Positions 37,986-46,070 of a stretch of DNA of 63,598 bases are shown piece after piece (within the stretch, counting starts at the first letter, position 1; every line of letters starts with the position of its first letter). The position numbers were made by a program, and so were the translations under genes. The DNA is taken from positions 1 through 63,598 of the forward strand of contig NZ_JAATOM010000030.1 of the NCBI RefSeq assembly GCF_019207085.1, read 5' to 3'. Under the pieces are notes generated by a model that saw nothing but the letters and a program-made list of their open reading frames with translations, had not been told where the DNA came from and made no database searches. This DNA comes from Variovorax sp. dw_308 (lineage in GTDB: Bacteria; Pseudomonadota; Gammaproteobacteria; Burkholderiales; Burkholderiaceae_C).

Positions 37986-39425
37986 TCATCGGGGCACCAG
38001 GAACACGGCCTTCTCGGAGACGTGTGCGCCGCCATCGGCAGTGCCCACTTCGAAGTGCACCGTGTGCGAGCCGGGCGGAGCCTTGTCGGCCGGCAATTGC
38101 AGGCGCACCGCGACCCAGCGCGACTGGGCCGCGCCGACTTCGACAAGCTCGTCCGAGGCCACGTGCAAGCCGTCCAGGCCGGTGGCCGCGATGCGGTAGG
38201 CCTGCTGTTTCTCGGTGGCGTTCATGATCTGCAGGCGGTAGACGTTCTCGAGCTGTCCGCCCTCCGCGATGCGGGCGAGCGATCCCCTGTCGCGCACCAC
38301 GTCGACCTTCAGCGGCACCCGCAGGACCAGGCTCGCGAGCAGGCCGATCGTCAAGGCGAGGAGCACGCATCCATAGACCAGCACCCGCGGCCGGAAGACG
38401 CGTCGCCACACCTGCGACGAGGACCAGCCCTTCGCGAGCCCGTTCTCGGTCGCGTAGCGGATCAGGCCGGGCGGCAGCGCCATGCGGTCCATCACGGTGT
38501 TGCACGCGTCCACGCAGAGGCCGCAGCCGATGCACTCGTATTGCAGCCCCTGCCGGATGTCGATTCCGGTCGGGCACACCTGCACGCACAGCCCGCAATC
38601 GATGCAGTCGCCCAGTCCGAGCGCCTTGCCGTCCCGGCCCTTGGCGCGCACGCCGCGCGGCTCGCCACGCCCGGTGTCGTAGCTCGCGATCAGCGTGTCG
38701 CGGTCGAACATCGCGCTCTGGAAGCGGGCGTAGGGACACATGTACTTGCAGACCTGCTCGCGCATGAAGCCGGCGTTGCCATAGGTCGCGAAGCCATAGA
38801 AGACGACCCAGAACACTTCCCACGAGCCCATGCGCGTCTGCAGGAATTCCATGCCTAGCTCGCGGATCGGCGTGAAGTAGCCGACGAAGGTGAAGCCGGT
38901 CCACATCGCGATGCCGATCCAGACGACGTGCTTGAACCACTTCTTCACCAGTTTCTCGAGCGAGAAGGGTTCGCCGTCCAGGCGCATGCGCGCGATGCGG
39001 TTGCCCTCGATCTTGTGCTCGACCCACATGAAGATTTCCGTGTAGACCGTCTGCGGACAGGCGAAGCCGCACCACAGTCGACCGGCCACCGCCGTGAAGA
39101 GGAACAGCGACAACGCCGACAGCACCAGCAGGCCCGAGAGGTAGATCAGGTCCTGCGGATACAGCACCAGCCTGAAGATGTAGAAGCGCCGCGTCGCCAG
39201 GTCGAACAGCAGCGACTGGCGCCCGCCCCATTGGACCCACGGCATCGCGTAGAAGAAGAGCTGGGTGGCGAAGACCAGGGCCCAGCGCCAGCGGGCGAAC
39301 TTGCCACGCACCGTGCGCGGGTAGATCTTCTTCGACGCCTCGTACAGGCCGACCGACTCCCCGGCCCCGCCCGCCGCGGCAGGCACGATGGGGATGGTCT
39401 TGCGGGGCCGCACGGCGTCGGTCAT
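37986..39425 (-). CDS. ccoG: Ferredoxin-type copper-handling protein CcoG (FixG/RdxA)
   Basis: A 479-residue polyferredoxin with about five membrane spans. Cluster motifs are CKYMCPYARFQ, then CIDCGLCVQVCPTGIDIR and CIGCGLCVDACNTVMDR, a two-[4Fe-4S] arrangement. The C-terminus is an Ig-like periplasmic domain. CcoG reduces Cu(II) for delivery to the cbb3 oxidase copper site. ATG 39425 lies 15 bp after the ccoP stop; a TTG two codons earlier is possible. Shine-Dalgarno is weak, consistent with translation following ccoP. Confidence 0.95.
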   Translation of the reverse strand: MTDAVRPRKTIPIVPAAAGGAGESVGLYEASKKIYPRTVRGKFARWRWALVFATQLFFYAMPWVQWGGRQSLLFDLATRRFYIFRLVLYPQDLIYLSGLLVLSALSLFLFTAVAGRLWCGFACPQTVYTEIFMWVEHKIEGNRIARMRLDGEPFSLEKLVKKWFKHVVWIGIAMWTGFTFVGYFTPIRELGMEFLQTRMGSWEVFWVVFYGFATYGNAGFMREQVCKYMCPYARFQSAMFDRDTLIASYDTGRGEPRGVRAKGRDGKALGLGDCIDCGLCVQVCPTGIDIRQGLQYECIGCGLCVDACNTVMDRMALPPGLIRYATENGLAKGWSSSQVWRRVFRPRVLVYGCVLLALTIGLLASLVLRVPLKVDVVRDRGSLARIAEGGQLENVYRLQIMNATEKQQAYRIAATGLDGLHVASDELVEVGAAQSRWVAVRLQLPADKAPPGSHTVHFEVGTADGGAHVSEKAVFLVPR

Positions 39426-39440
39426 GGCCAATTGCCCGGT

Positions 39441-40367
39441 TCAGGGCGCGGCCTTGGCGGCCGACTGCGGCTTGTTCGACAAGCCCCACACATACGACGC
39501 CACCACCTTGATCTGCGCCTCGGTCAGGCGCCCTTCCTGCGGCGGCATCACGTTGTGCTTGCCGTTGTTGATCATCGCGATGATGGCTTCCTGGCCAAAG
39601 CCGTGCAGCCACACCTTGTCGTTCAGCGCGGGCGCGCCGAGGGCCTGGTTGCCGACGCCGCCGATGCCGTGGCAGGCGGCGCAGGCCGTGAACTTCGACT
39701 TGCCCAGCTCGGCGCGCAACGAATCCGTCGAACTGCCCGACAGGCTCAGCACGTACTGCGCGACGTTCTTGACGTCCTCCGGCGTACCGACCGCCGCGGC
39801 CATCGGCGGCATCACGCCGATGCGGCCCTTGGTGATCGTCTCGATGATCTTGTCGGGCGCGCCGCCGTGCAGCCAATCGGTGTCGGTGAGGTTCGGAAAC
39901 CCCTTGCTGCCGCGCGCGTCGGAGCCGTGGCATTGCGCGCAGTTGTTCATGAAGATGCGCTCGCCGATGGCCATGGCCTTCGCATCCCCGGCGATTTGCT
40001 CGACCGGCATGGCCGTGTAGGCAGCGTAGACCGGCACCAGTTCCTTGTCAGCCTGCGCCACCTCCGCCTCGTACTGCCCGCCGGCGCTCCATCCGAGCTT
40101 GCCGTTGAAACTGCCGAGGCCGGGAAAGAAGGCCAGGTAGGCGAAGCCGAACAGGATGGTGATCACGAACAGCCCGACCCACCACAGCGGCAGCGGATTG
40201 TTGGCCTCGCGCAGGTCTTCGTCCCAGACGTGGCCGGTGGTGTTGTCGTCGCTGGCCACCACGCGCTTGCGCGCCGTCAGCCACAGCAGCAAGGCGCAGG
40301 CGAGGATGCTGACCACGGCAGCCCCGGCGACGTAGTTGGCCCAGAAGTCGTTGATGAAGTCGTTCAT
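39441..40367 (-). CDS. ccoP: cbb3 cytochrome c oxidase subunit III (di-heme)
   Basis: A 308-residue membrane-anchored di-heme cytochrome c. Two N-terminal hydrophobic segments (about 14-31 and 60-80) are followed by two c-type heme sites, CAQCH near 143 and CAACH near 228, each with a downstream Met ligand region (MPPM, MPPQ). CcoP accepts electrons from soluble cytochrome c. It lies between ccoQ and ccoG in the operon. Confidence 0.97.
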   Translation of the reverse strand: MNDFINDFWANYVAGAAVVSILACALLLWLTARKRVVASDDNTTGHVWDEDLREANNPLPLWWVGLFVITILFGFAYLAFFPGLGSFNGKLGWSAGGQYEAEVAQADKELVPVYAAYTAMPVEQIAGDAKAMAIGERIFMNNCAQCHGSDARGSKGFPNLTDTDWLHGGAPDKIIETITKGRIGVMPPMAAAVGTPEDVKNVAQYVLSLSGSSTDSLRAELGKSKFTACAACHGIGGVGNQALGAPALNDKVWLHGFGQEAIIAMINNGKHNVMPPQEGRLTEAQIKVVASYVWGLSNKPQSAAKAAP

Positions 40368-40379
40368 GGCGTGCTCGCT

Positions 40380-40517
40380 TCAGTCCTGTTCGAAAGGAAG
40401 CTGCGAGGCCTCTTCGAAACGGCGCGTGTTGCGGGGCGAGAAGGTCCAGGCCAGGATGCCCATGAAGACGAGGAAGCAGGCGACGGTGGCGCCGATGCGA
40501 AGCGTTGTGAGGTCCAC
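40380..40517 (-). CDS. ccoQ: cbb3 oxidase subunit CcoQ (45 aa, GTG start)
   Basis: A 45-residue single-span protein read as MDLTTLRIGATVACFLVFMG... and ending PFEQD. It fills the gap between ccoO and ccoP and starts at GTG 40517, with an AAAGGAG Shine-Dalgarno 9 nt upstream. The hydrophobic segment (about 7-25) and short acidic tail are typical of CcoQ, which stabilises the oxidase complex. Easily missed because of its size and start codon. Confidence 0.9.
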   Translation of the reverse strand: MDLTTLRIGATVACFLVFMGILAWTFSPRNTRRFEEASQLPFEQD

Positions 40518-40530
40518 GGCTCAGGCTCCT

Positions 40531-41160
40531 TTACTTGAGCGCGAGGCCCAGTGATTGCAGGTAGGCGACGGTGGCATCCATCTCGGTCTTGCCCTCGACA
40601 TCCTTGGCGGCCGAGGCGATTTCCTCGTCCGTGTAGGGAACGCCGACACGACGCAGCGCACGCATGTGCGCCGGCAGCGAGGCCGCGTCGACCGGGTTCT
40701 TCTCGAGCCACGAATAGGCCGGCATGTTCGACTCGGGCACCAAGTCGCGCGGCTCGTTCAGGTGGATGCGGTGCCACTCGTCGCTGTACTTGCCGCCGAC
40801 GCGCTGGAGGTCCGGCCCGGTGCGCTTGCTGCCCCACTGGAACGGATGGTCGTAGACGAACTCGCCGGCCACCGAGTAGTGGCCGTAGCGCAGCGTCTCG
40901 GAGCGGAAGGGCCGGATCATCTGCGAGTGGCAGCCGTAGCAGCCCTCGCGCTGGTAGATGTCACGCCCCGCCAGTTGCAACGCGGTGTAGGGCTTGAGGC
41001 CCTTGATCGGCTCGGTCGTCGACTTCTGGAAGAAGAGCGGCACGATCTCGACCGCACCGCCGATCGCGACGACCAGCAGGATCAGCACGATCATCAGCAG
41101 GTTGTTGGTCTCGATCTTCTCGTGCGTGAAGCCGCTGGAGGATTTCGGGTTCGAAGACAT
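40531..41160 (-). CDS. ccoO: cbb3 cytochrome c oxidase subunit II (mono-heme)
   Basis: A 209-residue cytochrome c subunit with one N-terminal membrane anchor (LLMIVLILLVVAIGGAVEIVPLFF) and a single heme motif CYGCH near residue 74, followed by SQMIRPFRSETLRYGHYS, a CcoO hallmark. It transfers electrons from CcoP to the heme-copper subunit CcoN. It starts 12 bp after ccoN. Confidence 0.97.
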   Translation of the reverse strand: MSSNPKSSSGFTHEKIETNNLLMIVLILLVVAIGGAVEIVPLFFQKSTTEPIKGLKPYTALQLAGRDIYQREGCYGCHSQMIRPFRSETLRYGHYSVAGEFVYDHPFQWGSKRTGPDLQRVGGKYSDEWHRIHLNEPRDLVPESNMPAYSWLEKNPVDAASLPAHMRALRRVGVPYTDEEIASAAKDVEGKTEMDATVAYLQSLGLALK

Positions 41161-41172
41161 GGTGTTGTTTCC

Positions 41173-42612
41173 TCAGGCGTGGGCCATCGCGAGCGGCGGA
41201 ATCTGCGCGCGGGCCGAGATGCCGGTGACCACGGTCATCCAGACGTTCCAGGCCATGACCAGCATGCCACCGAGATACATCAGGCCGCCGATGAGGCGCA
41301 CGACGTAGAACGGAAAGGTCGCCTTCACGCTCTCGACGAAGGTGTAGGTGAGCGTGCCGTCCGGGTTGATGGAGCGCCACATGAGCCCCTGCATCACGCC
41401 TGCGATCCACATCGCGGCGATGTAGAGCACCACGCCGATGGTGGCCGTCCAGAAGTGGACCTCGATGGCCTGCACGCTGTACATCTCGGTGCGGCCGTAC
41501 ATCCGCGGGATCAGGTAGTAGAGCGAGCCCATCGTGATGAAGCCGACCCAGCCGAGCGCGCCCGAATGCACGTGGGCGATGCCCCAGTCGGTGTAGTGGC
41601 TCAGCGCATTGACCGTCTTGATCGACATCATCGGCCCCTCGAAGGTCGCCATGCCGTAGAAGGACAGCGCCACGATCAGGAAGCGAAGGATCGGGTCGGT
41701 GCGCAGCTTGTGCCAGGCACCGGACAGCGTCATCACGCCGTTGATCATCCCGCCCCAGCTCGGGGCCAGCAGGATCAGCGAGAACACCATGCCGAGCGAC
41801 TGTGTCCAGTCGGGCAAGGCGGTGTAGTGCAGGTGATGCGGCCCGGCCCACATGTAGGTGAAGATCAGCGCCCAGAAGTGCACGATCGACAGGCGGTACG
41901 AGTACACCGGCCGCTCGGCCTGCTTGGGGATGTAGTAGTACATCATCCCGAGGAAGCCGGCCGTGAGGAAGAAGCCGACCGCGTTATGGCCGTACCACCA
42001 CTGCACCATCGCGTCCTGCACGCCCGCATACATCGAGTAGCTCTTCATCCAGCCCGCCGGCATCGACATGCCGTTGACGATGTGCAGCAGCGCCACCGCG
42101 ATGATGAAGGCGCCGAAGAACCAGTTGGCCACGTAGATGTGCCGCACCTTGCGCTTGCCGATGGTGCCGAAGAACACGATGGCATAAGCCACCCACACCA
42201 CGGCGATGAGGATGGTGATGGGCCATTCGAGCTCGGCGTATTCCTTGCCGCGCGTGAAGCCCATCGGCAGGCTGATGGCCGCCGCGACGATCACCGCCTG
42301 CCAGCCCCAGAACACGAAGGACGCCAGCTTCGGCGCGAAGAGGCGGACCTGGCAAGTGCGCTGCACAACGTGAAAGCTCGTCGCCATCAAGGCGCAGCCA
42401 CCGAAGGCGAAGATCACCGCGTTGGTGTGCAGCGGCCGCAGCCGCCCGTAGCTCAGCCACGGGACGCCGAGGTTGAGTTCCGGCCAGGCCAGCTGCGACG
42501 CGATGATGACGCCGACCAGCATGCCGACGACGCCCCACACGACCGACATGAGCGCGAACTGCCGCACCACGGTGTCGCTGTAGACCGCTGCGGGAGGGGT
42601 TGGAGATTGCAT
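41173..42612 (-). CDS. ccoN: cbb3 cytochrome c oxidase catalytic subunit I
   Basis: A 479-residue heme-copper oxidase subunit with about 12 membrane helices. It reduces O2 at very low concentrations and pumps protons. Characteristic stretches with heme and copper ligands are RPLHTNAVIFAFGG, YGHNAVGFFLTAGFLGMMYY, FTYMWAGPHHLHYTALPDW and DWGIAHVHSGALGW. The start is ATG 42612 with an AAGGA Shine-Dalgarno. A perfect FNR box at 42671-42684, inside the end of ccoS, predicts a transcript from about 42636, giving ccoNOQPGH its own promoter. Confidence 0.98.
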   Translation of the reverse strand: MQSPTPPAAVYSDTVVRQFALMSVVWGVVGMLVGVIIASQLAWPELNLGVPWLSYGRLRPLHTNAVIFAFGGCALMATSFHVVQRTCQVRLFAPKLASFVFWGWQAVIVAAAISLPMGFTRGKEYAELEWPITILIAVVWVAYAIVFFGTIGKRKVRHIYVANWFFGAFIIAVALLHIVNGMSMPAGWMKSYSMYAGVQDAMVQWWYGHNAVGFFLTAGFLGMMYYYIPKQAERPVYSYRLSIVHFWALIFTYMWAGPHHLHYTALPDWTQSLGMVFSLILLAPSWGGMINGVMTLSGAWHKLRTDPILRFLIVALSFYGMATFEGPMMSIKTVNALSHYTDWGIAHVHSGALGWVGFITMGSLYYLIPRMYGRTEMYSVQAIEVHFWTATIGVVLYIAAMWIAGVMQGLMWRSINPDGTLTYTFVESVKATFPFYVVRLIGGLMYLGGMLVMAWNVWMTVVTGISARAQIPPLAMAHA

Positions 42613-42670
42613 CGCGGATCCTTCTTTTCCTTGGATGCGCGCAGTGTCCGAGGCCGGCCTGCGAGGATGC

Positions 42671-42684
42671 TTGATACAGATCAA
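42671..42684 (-). promoter_or_regulatory. FNR box driving ccoN, overlapping the ccoS stop
   Basis: TTGATACAGATCAA has perfect consensus half-sites. On the minus strand the -10 position 42648-42643 is GACACT and the predicted start 42636, 24 nt before the ccoN ATG. Four bases of the box (42681-42684) belong to the end of ccoS including its stop codon. Confidence 0.85.
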
Positions 42685-42818
42685 TCGTTGCGCAGAATGC
42701 GCTGCCCCTCTGCATCGACGTCCTCGAACTGCCCACGGTCCACGGCCCACCAGAGGGCGACGAGGATCAGCAGCACCAGCGCGACGGAGAGCGGAATGAG
42801 CAGGAAGAGGATGTCCAT
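42681..42818 (-). CDS. ccoS: cbb3 oxidase maturation protein CcoS
   Basis: A 45-residue single-span protein, MDILFLLIPLSVALVLLILVA..., followed by the conserved WWAVDRGQFEDVDAEGQRIL. CcoS is needed for cofactor insertion into cbb3 oxidase. Its ATG overlaps the ccoI stop (TGATG). Its own stop codon lies in the FNR box that serves ccoN. Confidence 0.95.
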   Translation of the reverse strand: MDILFLLIPLSVALVLLILVALWWAVDRGQFEDVDAEGQRILRND

Positions 42819-45148
42819 CAATGCCCCGCTGCGCTGCGGCCTGCAAGTCGCGCCGCATTGAGCACCACCACCAGCGAGCTCGCGGCCATGCCCAGGCCGG
42901 CCAGCCACGCAGGCAGCATTCCCATCGCCGCGAGCGGCACGCACAGCGCGTTGTAGCCCGCGGCCCACCACAGGTTCTGGCGGACCACGCGCATCGTGCG
43001 CTTCGCTTGCGCATGGGCAGCGGGAATCGCACCGAGGTCGTCGCCCATCACGATGAAGTCCGCACGCGCCTTGGCGAGCGGCACGGCGTTGCCGAGGGCG
43101 AAGGACGCATCGGCGCGGGCCAGCACAGGGCCGTCGTTGAGCCCATCGCCCACCATCGCCACGCCATGGCCCTCGTCCTGCAAGGCCTTCATGAAGGCCA
43201 GCTTGGCCTCGGGCGTGCAATCGCCGTGCACGCTGCGGATACCGGTCTGCTGCGCGACTGCGTGCGCAGCGGCGGCGCGATCGCCGGAAAGCAGGTGCAC
43301 CGACAGGCCTTGCGACCGGAGCGCATCGATCGCGGCTGTCGCCTCGGCACGCACGTTCTCGTCGAGGACAAAGCTCGCGACCCATCCTTGCGCATCGCTC
43401 AGATGGACCTGCGGCGCGTCGGCACCCAACGGGACCACGCCGCAAAAGGCAGCCGAGCCCAGCAGCATGCGGCGCGTCCCGGCCTCTTCCTTCCCCTGTT
43501 CGACCATGCGAGCTTCCACGCCCATGCCGACATGCTCGATGGCCTGCACGAGCTTCCATGAAGAGGCAGGACGCGACGCGGCATTCCATGCGTCGACGAG
43601 GGCCTGTGACGCCGGATGGAGCGACTGCGCGGCGATGGCCGCTGCACGATCGAGCGCTTCACCGGCCTGCATCCCCGGCCGGCATCGGATGTCCAAGTGG
43701 CATGGCGTGTCCAGGGTCAACGTGCCCGTCTTGTCGAAGATCACCGTATCGACGGCCGCCAATTCCTCCAGCCCCTGGAGGTTGCGCACCAGCACGCCGT
43801 GCCGGGCCAGCATGCCCGCGCTGGCCAGCGTGGCCGCCGGCGTGGCCAGCGAGAGCGCACAGGGGCAGGTGACGATCAACACGGCGACCGCGACCATCAG
43901 CGCCTTGCCATGGTCCACCGGCCACCAGAAAGCCGCAGCCATCATGGCCGCGCACAGCACGAAAAACAGGAACGGTCGTGCCGCGCGGTCGGCCATCGAG
44001 GCGAGCCGGGGCTTGTGCAGCGAAGCGCTTTCCATCAGCGACACGATCTGCGCGAAGCGCGTGCCCTGCCCCACCGACTCGACCCGCACCTCCACCGTCG
44101 ACGACAGGTTGTGGCTGCCGGCCAGCACGCGCGCGCCCCGGTCGCGCACCACCGGACGCGATTCGCCCGTGAGCAGGGCCTCATCCGCGGTGGTGCTGCC
44201 GAGGCTGATCACGCCGTCGGCCGGGAAACTCTCGCCGGGCCGCACGCGGACCACGTCGCCGCGCAGCAGGCGCCGGACCGCCACGCGCTCGAAGGCGCCG
44301 CTCATCGTCAGCCTGTCCGCGCTGTCGGGCTGGCGGTTCATCAGCGCCTCCAACGCGCCCGCGGTGCGGCCGCGCAGGCGCGACTCGAGCCAGCGGCCAG
44401 TGAGCAGGAAGAACACGAACATCGTGAGCGAATCGAAGTACACCTCGCCACCCAAGGTGCCCGAAGGATCGAAGGTGGCCGCGCTGCTCACGGCAAAGGT
44501 GATGACGATGCCAAGCGCGACAGGCAGCTCCATGCCGATGCGCAAGCCAGCGACATCGCGCAGCGCGGCAGCGAAGAAGGGCTTGCACGAGAAGAGCAGC
44601 ACCGGCAGCGTCAGCACCCACGACGCCCACCGCAGCAACTGCGCCGAGTCGGCCGACATGTCGCCCGGCAGCGCGACGTACGCGGGATACGCGTACATCA
44701 TCACCTGCATCATGCAGAGACCGGCCACCAGCCATCGCCACAATGCCAGGCGCTCTTCGTGCAGGCGGCGTTCGCGCACGAAGGTGTCGCCAGCGGGCAC
44801 GAGCCGGTAACCCGCTGCCTCGGAGGCCCGGAACCAGGCGGACGGTGCAACCTGCGCTGCCGACCAGGTGAGGCGGGCGCGCCGGCTTGCGGCGTTCACC
44901 TCGACCTGCTCGACGCCGGGCACCCGGAGGAGCGCCGCCTCGACGGCGAACGCGCACGCGGCGCAATGCATGCCTTCGACCATGGCGTGCGATTCCCACC
45001 GGCCCGCATGCGGATCGCCGTCGAGCAGGCGGCTGAACGCCGACCATTCGGCAGGGTCGTCCAACACGGCTTCCAGCCCTCCCCCCGCTTGGGCGGCAGG
45101 GAATTCATCGGGTCCTGCCTGTTCGAGCGGGAGCGCAGCAGCTTGCAT
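42818..45148 (-). CDS. ccoI: Copper-exporting P1B-type ATPase for cbb3 assembly (CcoI/FixI)
   Basis: A 776-residue P-type ATPase that supplies copper for cbb3 assembly. It has an N-terminal metal-binding domain with GMHCAACA (about 59-66), the membrane CPC motif in VTCPCALSLATP, the phosphorylation site DKTGT, TGES, HP in QSLHPASQA and GDGLNDGP. The start is unsettled. ATG 45148 coincides with the transcript start predicted from the FNR box at 45183 and has no Shine-Dalgarno. GTG 45067 has a GGAGG-type Shine-Dalgarno and would give an 82-nt leader and a protein of about 749 residues. It is coupled to ccoS. Confidence 0.94.
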   Translation of the reverse strand: MQAAALPLEQAGPDEFPAAQAGGGLEAVLDDPAEWSAFSRLLDGDPHAGRWESHAMVEGMHCAACAFAVEAALLRVPGVEQVEVNAASRRARLTWSAAQVAPSAWFRASEAAGYRLVPAGDTFVRERRLHEERLALWRWLVAGLCMMQVMMYAYPAYVALPGDMSADSAQLLRWASWVLTLPVLLFSCKPFFAAALRDVAGLRIGMELPVALGIVITFAVSSAATFDPSGTLGGEVYFDSLTMFVFFLLTGRWLESRLRGRTAGALEALMNRQPDSADRLTMSGAFERVAVRRLLRGDVVRVRPGESFPADGVISLGSTTADEALLTGESRPVVRDRGARVLAGSHNLSSTVEVRVESVGQGTRFAQIVSLMESASLHKPRLASMADRAARPFLFFVLCAAMMAAAFWWPVDHGKALMVAVAVLIVTCPCALSLATPAATLASAGMLARHGVLVRNLQGLEELAAVDTVIFDKTGTLTLDTPCHLDIRCRPGMQAGEALDRAAAIAAQSLHPASQALVDAWNAASRPASSWKLVQAIEHVGMGVEARMVEQGKEEAGTRRMLLGSAAFCGVVPLGADAPQVHLSDAQGWVASFVLDENVRAEATAAIDALRSQGLSVHLLSGDRAAAAHAVAQQTGIRSVHGDCTPEAKLAFMKALQDEGHGVAMVGDGLNDGPVLARADASFALGNAVPLAKARADFIVMGDDLGAIPAAHAQAKRTMRVVRQNLWWAAGYNALCVPLAAMGMLPAWLAGLGMAASSLVVVLNAARLAGRSAAGH

Positions 45149-45182
45149 CCTGCAAGGCTAGGATCATCCACGTGACTCAAGC

Positions 45183-45196
45183 TTGACCTGCATCAA
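45183..45196. promoter_or_regulatory. FNR box between ccoI and uspA-like gene
   Basis: TTGACCTGCATCAA, one mismatch from consensus. Toward ccoI the -10 position 45160-45155 is TAGCCT, with the predicted start exactly at 45148. Toward usp a TACGCT lies at 45218-45223 with the start near 45231. Confidence 0.78.
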
Positions 45197-45253
45197 GCCT
45201 GCGCGATGCGGACGGCCTACGCTGGCAGCCATCAACACTTGGAGCATCCGAAC

Positions 45254-45697
45254 ATGTTCAAGCGCATCCTCGTCGCCACCGACGGTTCGACACTTTCGAA
45301 GAAGGCGGTGAGCAGCGCCATCTCGCTAGCGGCGCAGAACGATGCCGACCTGGTCGCCATCACCGTCGTGCCCCGCTATCCGAAGAATTATTTCGAAGGC
45401 GCGATGGCCTTCACGCCGGACGACATCGCACGCGTCGAGGGCGCATGGGCAGCGAAAGCCCAGGGCCAGCTCGACCAGGTCAGCAGCCTGGCCAAGGCGG
45501 CGGGCGTCCGCATCAAGACTGCGGCGATGAGCTCGGACCTCGTGGCCGAATCGGTCATTGCCGCGGCGAAGAAGCACAAGTGCGACCTGATCGTCATGGC
45601 CTCGCACGGGCGAAAGGGGATCAAGCGGCTGCTTCTGGGGAGCGAGACGCAGCACGTGCTGACGCATTCGACGTTGCCGGTGCTGGTGCTTCGGTAG
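45254..45697 (+). CDS. Universal stress protein (single UspA domain)
   Basis: A 147-residue single-domain Usp: ILVATDGSTLSKKAVSSAISLA at the start and the ATP-binding loop MASHGRKGIKRLLLGSETQHVL near residue 112, ending LPVLVLR. ATG 45254 has TTGGAG upstream and follows an FNR-type promoter shared with ccoI. It is the last gene of the low-oxygen block before the tRNA-Val island. Confidence 0.94.
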   Translation: MFKRILVATDGSTLSKKAVSSAISLAAQNDADLVAITVVPRYPKNYFEGAMAFTPDDIARVEGAWAAKAQGQLDQVSSLAKAAGVRIKTAAMSSDLVAESVIAAAKKHKCDLIVMASHGRKGIKRLLLGSETQHVLTHSTLPVLVLR

Positions 45698-46070
45698 ATG
45701 AAGCCGGGCTTGGGGCAAGGCCTTCCGGACACCCAAAGCAAAAGCGGTGGGGAAAGATCTCCTGCAACTCGCATGGATGCTTGATTCTCAAGCAGAGTCT
45801 TTGAATTTGTACCCCCGTCTGTACCCCCAACTTGGTCGCGGTACCCCCTTCTCGCGCAATCACGGTCCGGCCAACCGGGCCCGCCTCATCTCGAGTCCAG
45901 TACACAGCGCCATCATGGCCCGCGCGCGCCGCCGTGGGCCGCCTTGGCGCACTCGGGGGCGCCAGACGGCACTGCAAGGAGCCAAAGAGTGCCGTTTGAC
46001 CCGGTATTTTTGATGGTTTGGGTGTGTACTCATACCGAAATCTCAAAAAATAGACAAGAATCTGGCCACT
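45698..46070. other. Gene-free left end of the tRNA-Val island
   Basis: A stretch of about 370 bp with no supported ORF and visibly more A/T toward its right end. It carries three copies of GTACCCCC (45809, 45821 and 45841). Similar short repeats are often seen next to tyrosine integrase genes, and the end of an integrase survives at 48.2-48.4 kb, so this may be an old island boundary (inference). The promoter of the RloA-like gene should lie in the AT-rich last 80 bp. Confidence 0.5.

Noticed and set aside
45698..46070. A duplicate of the tRNA-Val 3' end as the left attachment site
   Set aside because: No stretch resembling the T-arm and acceptor end was found by eye in this region.
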